This document shows, piece after piece, positions 19,141-26,791 of a stretch of 64,000 nt of DNA. Under the pieces are notes generated by a model. The model was not told where the DNA came from. It saw only the letters and a program-made list of their open reading frames with translations, and searched no databases. Origin of the DNA: CAYMPH01 sp964529415 (lineage in GTDB: Bacteria; Spirochaetota; UBA4802; UBA5550). The first letter of the stretch is position 1. Every line of letters starts with the position of its first letter. The translations under genes and the position numbers were made by a program. The stretch covers positions 11,344 through 75,343 of the forward strand of contig CAZGWD010000018.1 in NCBI GenBank assembly GCA_964529415.1, given 5' to 3'.

Positions 19141-19542
19141 ATGGAAAATGAATATAACAAAGTAGATTACTGGCTAGAAACTTCAGAATATGATCTCGAA
19201 ACTGCCCGTACTATGCAAAACGGAAGCCGGTGGCTGTATGTAGGATATATGTGCCATCAGGCAGTAGAAAAGTTGCTTAAGGCTGTGTATGTTAAGAAGA
19301 AATCCAAAATTCCACCATATTCACATAACCTTAAAGAGCTTATTGATAAATCGGGAATTGAAAAGGAGCTCATGCCTGAACAAATGGATTTGATAGCCGA
19401 GCTTACGCCTTTAAATATTGAAGCACGGTATCCGGCATACAGGGAAAAGCTTTATGGCATGCTTGACGAGAAAAAAGGGGAAGCTATAATAAAAAGGACA
19501 GAGGCACTTTGTGAATGGTTAAGAAAAAATATATTACAATAG
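19141..19542 (+). CDS. HEPN domain protein (toxin-like partner of MNT)
   Basis: HEPN-domain protein of 133 aa (PF05168 type). Hallmarks are WLETSEYDLETARTM, the helix MCHQAVEKLLKAVYVKK, and the C-terminal EARYPAYREKLY. HEPN proteins paired with MNT nucleotidyltransferases form toxin-antitoxin or defence modules in which the HEPN partner may act as an RNase. The strict catalytic R-x4-6-H is not obvious, so RNase activity is uncertain. It overlaps the MNT gene by 28 nt. The ribosome-binding site is weak. Confidence 0.88.
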   Translation: MENEYNKVDYWLETSEYDLETARTMQNGSRWLYVGYMCHQAVEKLLKAVYVKKKSKIPPYSHNLKELIDKSGIEKELMPEQMDLIAELTPLNIEARYPAYREKLYGMLDEKKGEAIIKRTEALCEWLRKNILQ

Positions 19543-19838
19543 CAAAGAAGTATGCCGAACTTCTTCTGGGAATAATGCAGGTTAATAAGGTTGTGCTTTT
19601 TGGATCATGTGCTCGCGGGACAGAGAGGGAAGGCAGTGATATTGACATTGCAGTAATAGTGGAAAAAATAGATGGTGATTTTCTGGATCTTGCAAAAAAG
19701 CTGGTTAAGCTTGGCTGGGAGATAAACAGTAAAATTGAACCGGTGCTCCTTGAGGAAGGCAAAGACGAAAGCGGATTTTATGAGAGCATCATGCAGGAAG
19801 GCATAGTTGCATATACAAACGAAAAGAAAATTGCCTGA
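19515..19838 (+). CDS. MNT-type nucleotidyltransferase (antitoxin-like partner)
   Basis: Minimal nucleotidyltransferase of 107 aa. The signature is FGSCARGTEREGSDIDIAV, with GS at 30-31 and the two metal-binding Asp at 42 and 44; the third acidic residue is probably in KIEPVLLEEG. In characterised pairs this enzyme silences the HEPN toxin by adding AMP. The gene starts inside the HEPN gene, implying translational coupling. Confidence 0.9.
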   Translation: MVKKKYITIAKKYAELLLGIMQVNKVVLFGSCARGTEREGSDIDIAVIVEKIDGDFLDLAKKLVKLGWEINSKIEPVLLEEGKDESGFYESIMQEGIVAYTNEKKIA

Positions 19839-20048
19839 TTCAGGGCGTTTTATTTAATATTTCAATTTTAAACACTTCCCGGTTCCGGTTTTTATTTATT
19901 CTGAAAGTTTTCTATGTGGAATTTTTACAGGAGTGAAAATCCTCATTCCTTAATACCTTATCCAAGAAAGCGGGAGAAGGCTACACCGTGCATTCACAAT
20001 TAAAGAAAAACAAATTGCTAAGTAAAATAAACAGGATATTATTATAAT

Positions 20049-20681
20049 ATGACTGATTCAGCCGCCCAGGCACTCAAGATCTTACGCGATACATCCCAGT
20101 TCCAGTGGTATGTAATTCCGCTTCTTACTCTTGCAGCTTATATATATGCAAATGAAATTCAGAAAAAAAACTGGAATATTGTATCTGCAGGCCTTACATA
20201 TCTGGGGCTGGATATGTTTATTGAAATTGCAAATTCACTTTTATTTCATTTCACGAAATATGCACCTGCGTGGATTACCCCGGGCAAAACAGCTTATCTT
20301 CTTCTTATCGGAATGAATGTAGAAATATTTTTTATGTTTGCGCTGGTTGGAATTGTCATGTCAAAATTCCTTCCTGAAAATAAAAATGAACGAATCCTCG
20401 GCTTGCCAGGCAGGCTTTTTACAGGACTTTGCGCTGCAGCTGTATGCACAGCAGTTGAAGTAATGCTCAATACAGCAGGCGTTCTTGTCTGGGAATATCC
20501 TTGGTGGAACAGAGGGCCGGCTGCATTGATTATTATGTCCGGATATTTTATTTTTTTTATGATATCATTTATGGTGCATGATATGGTAAAAGTCAGGAAT
20601 AAAATTGTATCAGTTGGTGCGCTTTATGCTTTTAATGCAGCCTGTATTATTATTTTCGGTACAGTACTGAAATGGATCTGA
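20049..20681 (+). CDS. Integral membrane protein, 210 aa
   Basis: About six transmembrane helices (near 19-33, 44-62, 84-106, 122-145, 156-176, 190-208) separated by short loops. I see no transporter or enzyme motif; the loop WEYPWWNRGP between helices 4 and 5 may be functional. An AGGA lies 12 nt before the ATG. It is a single gene followed by a strong hairpin. Function unknown. Confidence 0.7.
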   Translation: MTDSAAQALKILRDTSQFQWYVIPLLTLAAYIYANEIQKKNWNIVSAGLTYLGLDMFIEIANSLLFHFTKYAPAWITPGKTAYLLLIGMNVEIFFMFALVGIVMSKFLPENKNERILGLPGRLFTGLCAAAVCTAVEVMLNTAGVLVWEYPWWNRGPAALIIMSGYFIFFMISFMVHDMVKVRNKIVSVGALYAFNAACIIIFGTVLKWI

Positions 20682-20692
20682 GTTATCGTCAT

Positions 20693-20725
20693 CCCTTGTA
20701 AAATCTGTTTAATATTTTACAAGGG
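20693..20725 (+). terminator. Perfect 12-bp hairpin after the membrane protein gene
   Basis: CCCTTGTAAAAT pairs with ATTTTACAAGGG across a 9-nt loop, 12 nt after the stop codon. It has no T-run directly behind it (GGTTTTT follows later), so it may be a terminator, a 3' stability hairpin or a protein site. Confidence 0.5.
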
Positions 20726-20805
20726 AATATAGTGGTTTTTATAAAACTGATTGCTTTTTAAATACACTAAATTCAAAAATTGAAAGATAAAATTAAATAG
20801 GAAAA

Positions 20806-21171
20806 ATGAATATGACAAAAAAACAATTTATCCTGTCTGTAGTAATTGCTGCTGTTATAATTATCTTTACTGCAGGAGTAATTTCAAAATGCAATAATGA
20901 TAAATTAAATGCTGAAAGAATTGAAGAACAGAAAAAAGAACTCAAGAAAATTTCAGATGCAGCTGTAAAGAAAGCGCAGAAAAAAGATGTCTTTAATACA
21001 AACGAAGAAATTAAAGAAGTTTACGGCAGAATAGAAACTGTTTATCTCTGGAACGGTAAAACATATACAGGAGCTGTAGTTTCAAATAACAGTTTATACC
21101 AGATTGTAACTACTGAGGGAACTAAGGTTATTCCGATTAAAGATGTAAAATTAAGAGAAATGATAAAGTAA
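20806..21171 (+). CDS. Membrane-anchored small protein, 121 aa
   Basis: An N-terminal hydrophobic segment (residues 8-27) acts as an anchor or uncleaved signal. A charged coiled-coil linker (about 32-62) follows, then a C-terminal beta domain (IETVYLWNGKTYTGAVVSNN, EGTKVIPIKDV) that resembles a small LSm/SH3-like barrel. AGGAAAA precedes the ATG. Function unknown; the layout suggests a periplasmic small domain held at the inner membrane. Confidence 0.65.
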   Translation: MNMTKKQFILSVVIAAVIIIFTAGVISKCNNDKLNAERIEEQKKELKKISDAAVKKAQKKDVFNTNEEIKEVYGRIETVYLWNGKTYTGAVVSNNSLYQIVTTEGTKVIPIKDVKLREMIK

Positions 21172-21217
21172 ACCCCCTCAGCCCTGCGGGCATCTCCCCC
21201 TTTGTAAGGGGGGAGAG
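21172..21217. repeat. Second copy of the GCCCTGCGGGC/CTCCCCCTT repeat
   Basis: Nearly identical to the unit at 18741-18786 and starting one base after a stop codon, as if repeatedly placed at gene ends. It can fold into two G/C-rich hairpins. Confidence 0.75.
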
Positions 21218-21368
21218 ATTGTGAAAGTACAGGCGGACTTTTCAAATTGAAAAATTTTTATTAATTTTTAAATCCGCAAAAGTAATAAGCCAGCCGGTTC
21301 TTTCCTATCATTCTGCAGCAGCAATAAAAAATACTTGCTTTTAAAGTTAAATCTGGAATATTTTACTG

Positions 21369-21557
21369 ATGAAAGTTAAAGAAATTCTAAAATTGATTGA
21401 GAATGATGGATGGTATCTTGCAGCCACAAAGGGAAGTCATAGACAGTTTAAGCATAACACGAAACCAGGAAGAGTGACTATTGCAGGAAAACCGTCTGAT
21501 GATATTCAGCCGGGAACATTAAACAGCATATTAAAACAAGCACAATTAAAAGGATAA
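21369..21557 (+). CDS. hicA: HicA-family mRNA interferase toxin
   Basis: Small double-stranded-RNA-binding-fold toxin of 62 aa that cleaves mRNA. The catalytic His is H24 in KGSHRQFKH, followed by the typical GRVTIAGKPSDDIQPGTLNS and a C-terminal helix ILKQAQLKG. The start is ATG 21369. It sits 5 nt upstream of the antitoxin gene, the usual HicAB order. Confidence 0.92.
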   Translation: MKVKEILKLIENDGWYLAATKGSHRQFKHNTKPGRVTIAGKPSDDIQPGTLNSILKQAQLKG

Positions 21558-21562
21558 TTATC

Positions 21563-21778
21563 ATGAAAAGATATCTTATAATCATTGAAAAAGGCGAATC
21601 AAATTATTCTGCCTATAGTCCCGATCTTCCGGGATGTATAGCGACAGGTGCAACAATAGAAGAAACAGAAAATACTATGTTTGAAGCAATTGAGTTTCAT
21701 CTTGAAGGTATGAAAGAAGATAATATTACTATTCCTGAACCGACTGCAATTGCAGAATATATGGCCTTCCATGCCTGA
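21563..21778 (+). CDS. hicB: HicB-family antitoxin
   Basis: Antitoxin of 71 aa with the partially degraded RNase H fold: YLIIIEKGESNYSAYSPDLP, GCIATGATIEETENTM and EAIEFHLEGMKED. It neutralises HicA by direct binding. It is the short form without a clear C-terminal DNA-binding domain, so autoregulation may need other contacts. It is translated with hicA from one transcript. Confidence 0.9.
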   Translation: MKRYLIIIEKGESNYSAYSPDLPGCIATGATIEETENTMFEAIEFHLEGMKEDNITIPEPTAIAEYMAFHA

Positions 21779-21931
21779 TAGAATGGGATAATGATATATA
21801 AAGAAAACAATTTGACAATCTGATTCCTTGTTGTAACATCTGAATTAATAATCCATGCAGAAAATATTAAATTAATAGTACCAATGCAGCAAGATTTTCC
21901 GCATGCAATAATATAAATCTGAGAGTGACCG

Positions 21932-22588
21932 ATGATACCTTTATTAAAGCAAACAATAACAGTTTTATTTGTAATTCTAACCATCCAGATCGGCTTCGGT
22001 GCCGAAACAATGGAGAAATGGAAAACAAAAGACCTGACAGATATGGAAAACCTTGCCAGGCAGCTGAGCTTTGAAAATTATGCCAAGATCAGAATGCTTA
22101 AGTCTGCTATTATTAATTACAGCGGGAATCAGGTTTTTGAATCTCTGATAAATACATACTCCGATGCAAGCGCCTTTTATTTCAGCCGCGATATTGTGAA
22201 TGCTGCGAATCTTTTCTCGCAGAATGAAAAAGAGATAAACGAAATTGCGTCAAAATTATGCGATATATATGAAAAGGATACATCTGCAATATTGTCTTCC
22301 ACAAGCACTGATCTTGTAAAACCAAAGATGCTAAAGCAGATCAAGAATAAGGAAGCTGTAGATCCAAACATGAAGCTCGTTATGAATATGGCTACATCTG
22401 CAATGCAGAGAGCTAAGGACCAGAACAAATGGGGGAGGCCCATTGAAGCAATTTATTATTTCAGACTTGCGAAAAAAATATGCTTCAGATATTATCAGGA
22501 TATGCAGGTGGCAATTCCTGAAAAATACAACAAAGACAGGGTAGACAGCAGGGATGAAGTTTTTGATGAGAAGCAGAAGCTGAACTGA
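21932..22588 (+). CDS. Exported hypothetical protein, 218 aa
   Basis: Signal peptide with cleavage near GFGA (residue 24), then an all-helical mature protein. Segments such as ARQLSFENYAKIRMLKSAII and RAKDQNKWGRPIEAIYYFRLAKK suggest TPR-like helical hairpins, but no family is recognised. The gene ends 6 nt from the 3' end of the convergent cysteine synthase gene. Probably periplasmic. Confidence 0.65.
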   Translation: MIPLLKQTITVLFVILTIQIGFGAETMEKWKTKDLTDMENLARQLSFENYAKIRMLKSAIINYSGNQVFESLINTYSDASAFYFSRDIVNAANLFSQNEKEINEIASKLCDIYEKDTSAILSSTSTDLVKPKMLKQIKNKEAVDPNMKLVMNMATSAMQRAKDQNKWGRPIEAIYYFRLAKKICFRYYQDMQVAIPEKYNKDRVDSRDEVFDEKQKLN

Positions 22589-22594
22589 TTAATT

Positions 22595-23497
22595 TCAGTC
22601 TCCGTCTACCTTGAATAAATCCGTGCTTAGATATTTTTCGCCGCGGTCTGCAAAAATTACAACTATAGTTCCCTTCCTGATTGACTTCGCTATTTCAAGA
22701 GCAGCGATCATTGCAGCGCCGCTGCTCATGCCTACAAAAATCCCTTCATCAGTAACAATACGGCGAGACATCTCAAAAGCTTTTTTGCTTTCAATCATAA
22801 TGGTTTCATCAATCATTGACGGATCGTATATGGAAGGAACAATCGCCTCTTCCATATTTTTCAGGCCCTGTATGTAGTGACCTTTTTCCGGATGAGCAGA
22901 AACAATTTTTATTTTCGGATTTTTTTCTTTTAAATATTTCCCTATTCCCATAATAGTTCCGGATGTGCCGAGCGATGAGACGAAATAATCGAGTTTTCCT
23001 TTTGTCTGTTTCCATATTTCAATTGCAGTGGTGCGGTAATGGGCAATCTTGTTGTATTCATTTGAAAACTGATCCGGCATGAAATATTTATCCGGATGAA
23101 GAGAGGCAAGCTCCCGCGCTTTAGTGATAGCTCCGTCTGTTCCTAATTTTTCATCTGTGAGAATTATTTTTGCTCCGAATGCCTGGATCATTTTACGCCG
23201 TTCAATGGAAACTGATTTTGACATTACAATTTCAACCTTGTACCCTTTTACAGTTCCTATCATAGCAAGTCCTATACCCGTGTTTCCGGAAGTAGGTTCA
23301 ATTATAGTCTGGCCTTTTTTCAGTTTGCCTTCATGCTCTGCCTGTTCGATCATCTTAAGTGCAATTCTGTCTTTAATGCTTCCGGTTGGATTGAATCCCT
23401 CAAGCTTTGCAAGGATCGTGACATTTCTATTCGGGTTCAGCCTGTTTATTTTAACAAGAGGCGTGCTGCCGATGGTTCCGAGTATATCTTTTTTCAT
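22595..23497 (-). CDS. Cysteine synthase family PLP enzyme (CysK/CysM)
   Basis: PLP-dependent O-acetylserine sulfhydrylase making cysteine from O-acetylserine (or phosphoserine) and sulfide. The PLP lysine is K42 in NPTGSIKDRIA; the substrate loop TSGNTG is at 68-73; the phosphate-binding loop is SSLGTSGTIMGIGKY; and the conserved VGMSSGAAM is near the C-terminus. The 300-aa length is normal. Sequence alone does not separate CysK from CysM. AGGAAATAAA precedes the ATG. Cytoplasmic. Confidence 0.93.
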   Translation of the reverse strand: MKKDILGTIGSTPLVKINRLNPNRNVTILAKLEGFNPTGSIKDRIALKMIEQAEHEGKLKKGQTIIEPTSGNTGIGLAMIGTVKGYKVEIVMSKSVSIERRKMIQAFGAKIILTDEKLGTDGAITKARELASLHPDKYFMPDQFSNEYNKIAHYRTTAIEIWKQTKGKLDYFVSSLGTSGTIMGIGKYLKEKNPKIKIVSAHPEKGHYIQGLKNMEEAIVPSIYDPSMIDETIMIESKKAFEMSRRIVTDEGIFVGMSSGAAMIAALEIAKSIRKGTIVVIFADRGEKYLSTDLFKVDGD

Positions 23498-23588
23498 TTT
23501 ATTTCCTGATAAAGGCTGTTAAATTTTAACAAATCATTAAGGAGAGTTTGCTTTTGTCAAGAATGTAACTTCGAATAGCATGGTTATG

Positions 23589-23646
23589 TTACATTCATGT
23601 TAAATTACATATGTCATATTTTGCTTTTATTACATCCGTGTTAAAT
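23589..23646. promoter_or_regulatory. 17-bp direct repeat pair upstream of amtB
   Basis: TTACATTCATGTTAAAT (23589-23605) and TTACATCCGTGTTAAAT (23630-23646) match at 15 of 17 positions and are 41 bp apart, close to four helical turns. They lie in the 295-nt gap between divergent cysK-type and amtB genes and could be regulator sites for either. No sigma54 -24/-12 element was seen. Confidence 0.45.
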
Positions 23647-23792
23647 ATCAGGATTTCAGGTGATATTTGAATAAGCTTTATTGACGGAATTTATTATTCC
23701 CTGTTTTCTGTAATTATACAATATTCAAATAGCATCTGATGAAAATCAAATATTGATAATAATTTATAATATTATTCTGGAGGATTTTATAT

Positions 23793-25037
23793 ATGGCAAC
23801 AGCTGCAATCAGCTCAGGTGATACTGCTTGGCTTCTTGTCTCAACTGCACTTGTAATGTTTATGACAGCTCCTGCTCTTGCTCTTTTTTATGGAGGACTT
23901 GTCAAAAAGAAGAATGTATTAAATATTCTGATGCAATGCTTTATTACCCTGGCACTGGTAAGTGTTATCTGGATTGTAATCGGATACAGCCTTACATTTG
24001 GCACAAATCCTGTAATACCGGGATTCATCGGCGGATTAGACTGGGCGTTTCTTAATAACGTAGGAATGACACCCAGCTCAGCATATGCGCCAACAGTGCC
24101 CCATCTTTTATTCATGATTTTTCAGGGCATGTTTGCAGTTATAACGCCTGCGCTTATCATTGGCGCATTTGCGGAACGGATGAAATTTTCATCGTTTTTA
24201 TTATTTACTGTGGCATGGCTCTTCCTTGTATATTTTCCGGTTGCACACTGGGTCTGGGCTACTGACGGATGGCTTGCAAAAATGGGTGTTCTGGATTTTG
24301 CAGGCGGAATTGTAGTTCATATCACTGCCGGTACAGCAGCTCTTGTAACTTCAATCGTAATCGGGAAAAGAAATTACCTCAAACCGACTCCTCCTCATAA
24401 TCTTCCTTTTACAATGATTGGAGCGGCAATGCTCTGGTTCGGATGGTTTGGTTTTAATGCAGGAAGCGCTCTTGCTGCCAACGGCCTTGCTGTTCATGCA
24501 TTTGTTGTAACGAACACATCTGCATCAGTTGCAGTGCTTGTGTGGATGCTTCTGGATTATTTTTACGCCAAGAGCCCTACCATGCTTGGCGCAGCTACCG
24601 GAGCAATAGCAGGGCTTGCAGCAGTCACTCCTGCTGCGGGATTTGTTGATGTGAAAGGCGCAATCATCATTGGAATTGTTTCGAGCGTATTATGTTTTTA
24701 TATGGTTGTTTATGTTAAAGGAAAACTTGGTTATGATGACGCGCTTGATGCATTCGGTGTTCATGGAATTGGCGGGTTCATAGGTACAATTGCAACAGGG
24801 CTTCTTGCAACGCCTGTGATTCAATCCGCTTATTCAGGGGCTTTTTACGGCAACATGAACCAGTTATGGACACAATCTGTCGGAGCTGTATCTGTATTGA
24901 TTTATACTGCTGCAGTCACTTTTGTTATATATAAACTAATAGATAAAACAATCGGTCTTCGCGTCAGCGATCAGGATGAAGCGATCGGTCTTGATGTAAC
25001 CCAGCACAATGAACGCGGTTACACAATAATAGAATAG
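23793..25037 (+). CDS. amtB: Ammonium transporter Amt
   Basis: Inner-membrane ammonium channel of 414 aa with about 11 membrane helices. The twin pore histidines are H176 (GGIVVHITAG) and H324 (DAFGVHGIGG). Other family segments are ALALFYGGLVKKKN, FAERMKFSSFL, GAAMLWFGWFGFNAGSAL and the C-terminal regulatory tail DQDEAIGLDVTQHNERGY, which contacts P-II. No signal peptide is apparent, as in many short Amt proteins. TGGAGG precedes the ATG. It forms an operon with the P-II gene 11 nt downstream. Confidence 0.97.
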   Translation: MATAAISSGDTAWLLVSTALVMFMTAPALALFYGGLVKKKNVLNILMQCFITLALVSVIWIVIGYSLTFGTNPVIPGFIGGLDWAFLNNVGMTPSSAYAPTVPHLLFMIFQGMFAVITPALIIGAFAERMKFSSFLLFTVAWLFLVYFPVAHWVWATDGWLAKMGVLDFAGGIVVHITAGTAALVTSIVIGKRNYLKPTPPHNLPFTMIGAAMLWFGWFGFNAGSALAANGLAVHAFVVTNTSASVAVLVWMLLDYFYAKSPTMLGAATGAIAGLAAVTPAAGFVDVKGAIIIGIVSSVLCFYMVVYVKGKLGYDDALDAFGVHGIGGFIGTIATGLLATPVIQSAYSGAFYGNMNQLWTQSVGAVSVLIYTAAVTFVIYKLIDKTIGLRVSDQDEAIGLDVTQHNERGYTIIE

Positions 25038-25048
25038 GGAGTAATATA

Positions 25049-25390
25049 ATGAAAATAATAATTGCAATTATACAGCCCCACAGGCTTGAGCATGTTAAGG
25101 AAGAACTTTATAAAGCAGATATAAATCTTGTAACTGTCAGTGAAGTTCTTGGCCACGGGCGTCAGCTTGGAGTTACGGAATATTACAGAGGCACCAAGGA
25201 AACAGGCAATCTCCTGAGAAAAATTCGCCTCGAGATAGCGGTTAACGAAGATTTTGTGGAACCGGCAATCCAGGCAATTATCAAAGGTGCAAAAACAGAG
25301 AATTTAGGCGATGGTAAAATATTTGTTTATAATCTTGATGAATGCGTAAGGATCCGTACAGAAGAAAGAGGGCCTAAAGCGATAGGGTAG
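25049..25390 (+). CDS. glnK: P-II nitrogen regulatory protein (GlnK-type), no Tyr51
   Basis: Trimeric P-II signal protein of 113 aa that binds ATP/ADP and 2-oxoglutarate and plugs Amt when nitrogen is ample. Motifs are MKIIIAIIQPHRLEHVKEEL, T-loop GHGRQLGVTEYYRGTK, B-loop NLGDGKIFV and RIRTEERGPKAI. Tyr46 is present, but position 51, normally the uridylylated Tyr, is Glu. Control is therefore probably by ligands alone rather than GlnD. The linkage to amtB is the classical arrangement. Confidence 0.95.
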   Translation: MKIIIAIIQPHRLEHVKEELYKADINLVTVSEVLGHGRQLGVTEYYRGTKETGNLLRKIRLEIAVNEDFVEPAIQAIIKGAKTENLGDGKIFVYNLDECVRIRTEERGPKAIG

Positions 25391-25406
25391 CGGATCAGGA
25401 TATTTG

Positions 25407-26258
25407 TTAAACTGATTTCATCCTGTATTTAAGAATCATTTTTTCCGGCTTATAAGAAAGCTTTGCCTGACGGAGTGATTCTTTGCCCATATCCTGCTCA
25501 AAATTGAAACAGCAGTATTTTGCAGGCATGACATTGGCAAAACTGTTGAACATATACTGATATACTCCTTTTAATCTGCGGTCGCCTTTTGCAAAATGAA
25601 GCGCGAATGTCTCGTCGTTCAGTTCCTCGCCGATTATGAAACCTGCCGGCTTTTTGTTCGCGTAAAAAATTCCGCCGCAAAGAACCAGCTTGTCATAAAG
25701 TTTAATTGCTTCTTCGCAGGGATGAAAGTCCGTTTCTGCCGGATTTTCCCTGGTTTCATTCTGCCATAATTCAAGGATTGTTATGGCATCACCAAGCCTG
25801 TCATCAGTGAGCGGGCAGGCTTCGTGCTCATACGCATCAAGAAACTGATATAGAAGATTGCGTTTCCCGTGAAGGTGCTTGCCCTTGTAATCGCTTATTT
25901 TTTTAACATGATGAATATAGTCCGCATCTCCTTCGTTGGATGTAAATATGAAGCCGTCGTTTTCAAAGTGCGCGATCCATTCTTCCGGTACAGGGAATAT
26001 CATTCCATGCTCTTTAATCATTTTCTTCAGATAATTTTTATCAGTCTGCCGGATATCAAAAGAAGGCATAATAAATCTTTCGCCGTCAAAGGTCTTTCCT
26101 TTAATGAAAATTTCCTCGTCAAAAAGTATTTCATATTCGTGTTTTTCTCTGAAGAGATACAGGCTTGCAAAGCTGTATTCCGAAATTGGAAGAAGCAGTG
26201 TTTTAAATTTATCTGAAAGAAGCTCCTGATGTTCGAGCGAAATTTTTTCTGTGTGCAT
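25407..26258 (-). CDS. DUF2156 (phosphatidylglycerol lysyltransferase C-terminal-like) protein
   Basis: GNAT-fold protein of the LPG_synthase_C/DUF2156 family, 283 aa, without the membrane domain of MprF. Key segments are DYIHHVKKISDYKGKHLHGK, RNLLYQFL, PAGFIIGEEL and the C-terminal NFEQDMGKESLRQAKLSYKP. Relatives transfer amino acids from aminoacyl-tRNA to lipids or proteins; the acceptor of soluble members is unknown. ATG 26258 has AGGA 7 nt upstream; the preceding TTG is unlikely. Convergent with glnK. Confidence 0.87.
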   Translation of the reverse strand: MHTEKISLEHQELLSDKFKTLLLPISEYSFASLYLFREKHEYEILFDEEIFIKGKTFDGERFIMPSFDIRQTDKNYLKKMIKEHGMIFPVPEEWIAHFENDGFIFTSNEGDADYIHHVKKISDYKGKHLHGKRNLLYQFLDAYEHEACPLTDDRLGDAITILELWQNETRENPAETDFHPCEEAIKLYDKLVLCGGIFYANKKPAGFIIGEELNDETFALHFAKGDRRLKGVYQYMFNSFANVMPAKYCCFNFEQDMGKESLRQAKLSYKPEKMILKYRMKSV

Positions 26259-26298
26259 CAATAATTCCTGTAAAAATATTTATTATTATAAAATTTTT

Positions 26299-26350
26299 TG
26301 TCATTCCCGCGCATGCTTCGACTAAGCTCAGCACAGGTGCGGGAATCCAG
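26299..26350. repeat. GCGGGAAT inverted repeat with an inserted sequence
   Basis: The unit opens with TGTCATTCCCGC and closes with GCGGGAATCCAG, as at 13475-13539, but its loop contains CTTCGACTAAGCTCAGC, itself a common genomic repeat. It lies in the gap before the DUF2156 gene's start. Confidence 0.6.
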
Positions 26351-26516
26351 CATATAGAATACTTTTATTGAATCTCCTGCGCAAATTATAATCGGACATA
26401 TATTAGAATTCATTTCATCTGACAATTAAATTTTATTATAGTATTTTATTAAAAAATAAAACAATAGGGAGGGTGTAAGGATTATAAAAGAATAGAATCT
26501 ATTGCAGTTTCATCTG

Positions 26517-26693
26517 TTATTTTTTAAATTTAAGATTTGAAATTGAAATAAAATTTATTTTTCCAGAGGCGATCTTTTTTTTTCTATCTTCCAGGATTTC
26601 TCCATGCCATGCAGGTACATCAACAGTTCCATTCTCATAAAGTAGAGATTCCCATAATGTCTCCATGGCCTGAATTCTTTCAATGGTATTCAT
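26517..26693 (-). CDS. Orphan addiction-module antitoxin (PF09720-type), 58 aa
   Basis: Small gene reading IERIQAMETLWESLLYENG then VPAWHGEILEDRKKKIASG. This matches the unstable antitoxin family (TIGR02574/PF09720), whose members pair with RelE/ParE toxins. The characteristic pattern ..MEALW.SL....PAWH...L..R...I..G is complete. Downstream on this strand (26516 to 26262) I see no toxin frame, so the antitoxin appears solitary, perhaps a remnant that has lost its partner. Confidence 0.75.
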   Translation of the reverse strand: MNTIERIQAMETLWESLLYENGTVDVPAWHGEILEDRKKKIASGKINFISISNLKFKK

Positions 26694-26791
26694 ATTCTTT
26701 ACATACTATTTATTCGTGTCTTACTAACTCTATGAGAATGTTTTGTAAAGAATAATATTTTCATTTATTTTTTTAATATTAGAAAAATTTT

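Noticed and set aside
23498..23792. Sigma54 promoter for amtB
   Set aside because: No TGGCAC-N5-TTGC match was found in the gap.
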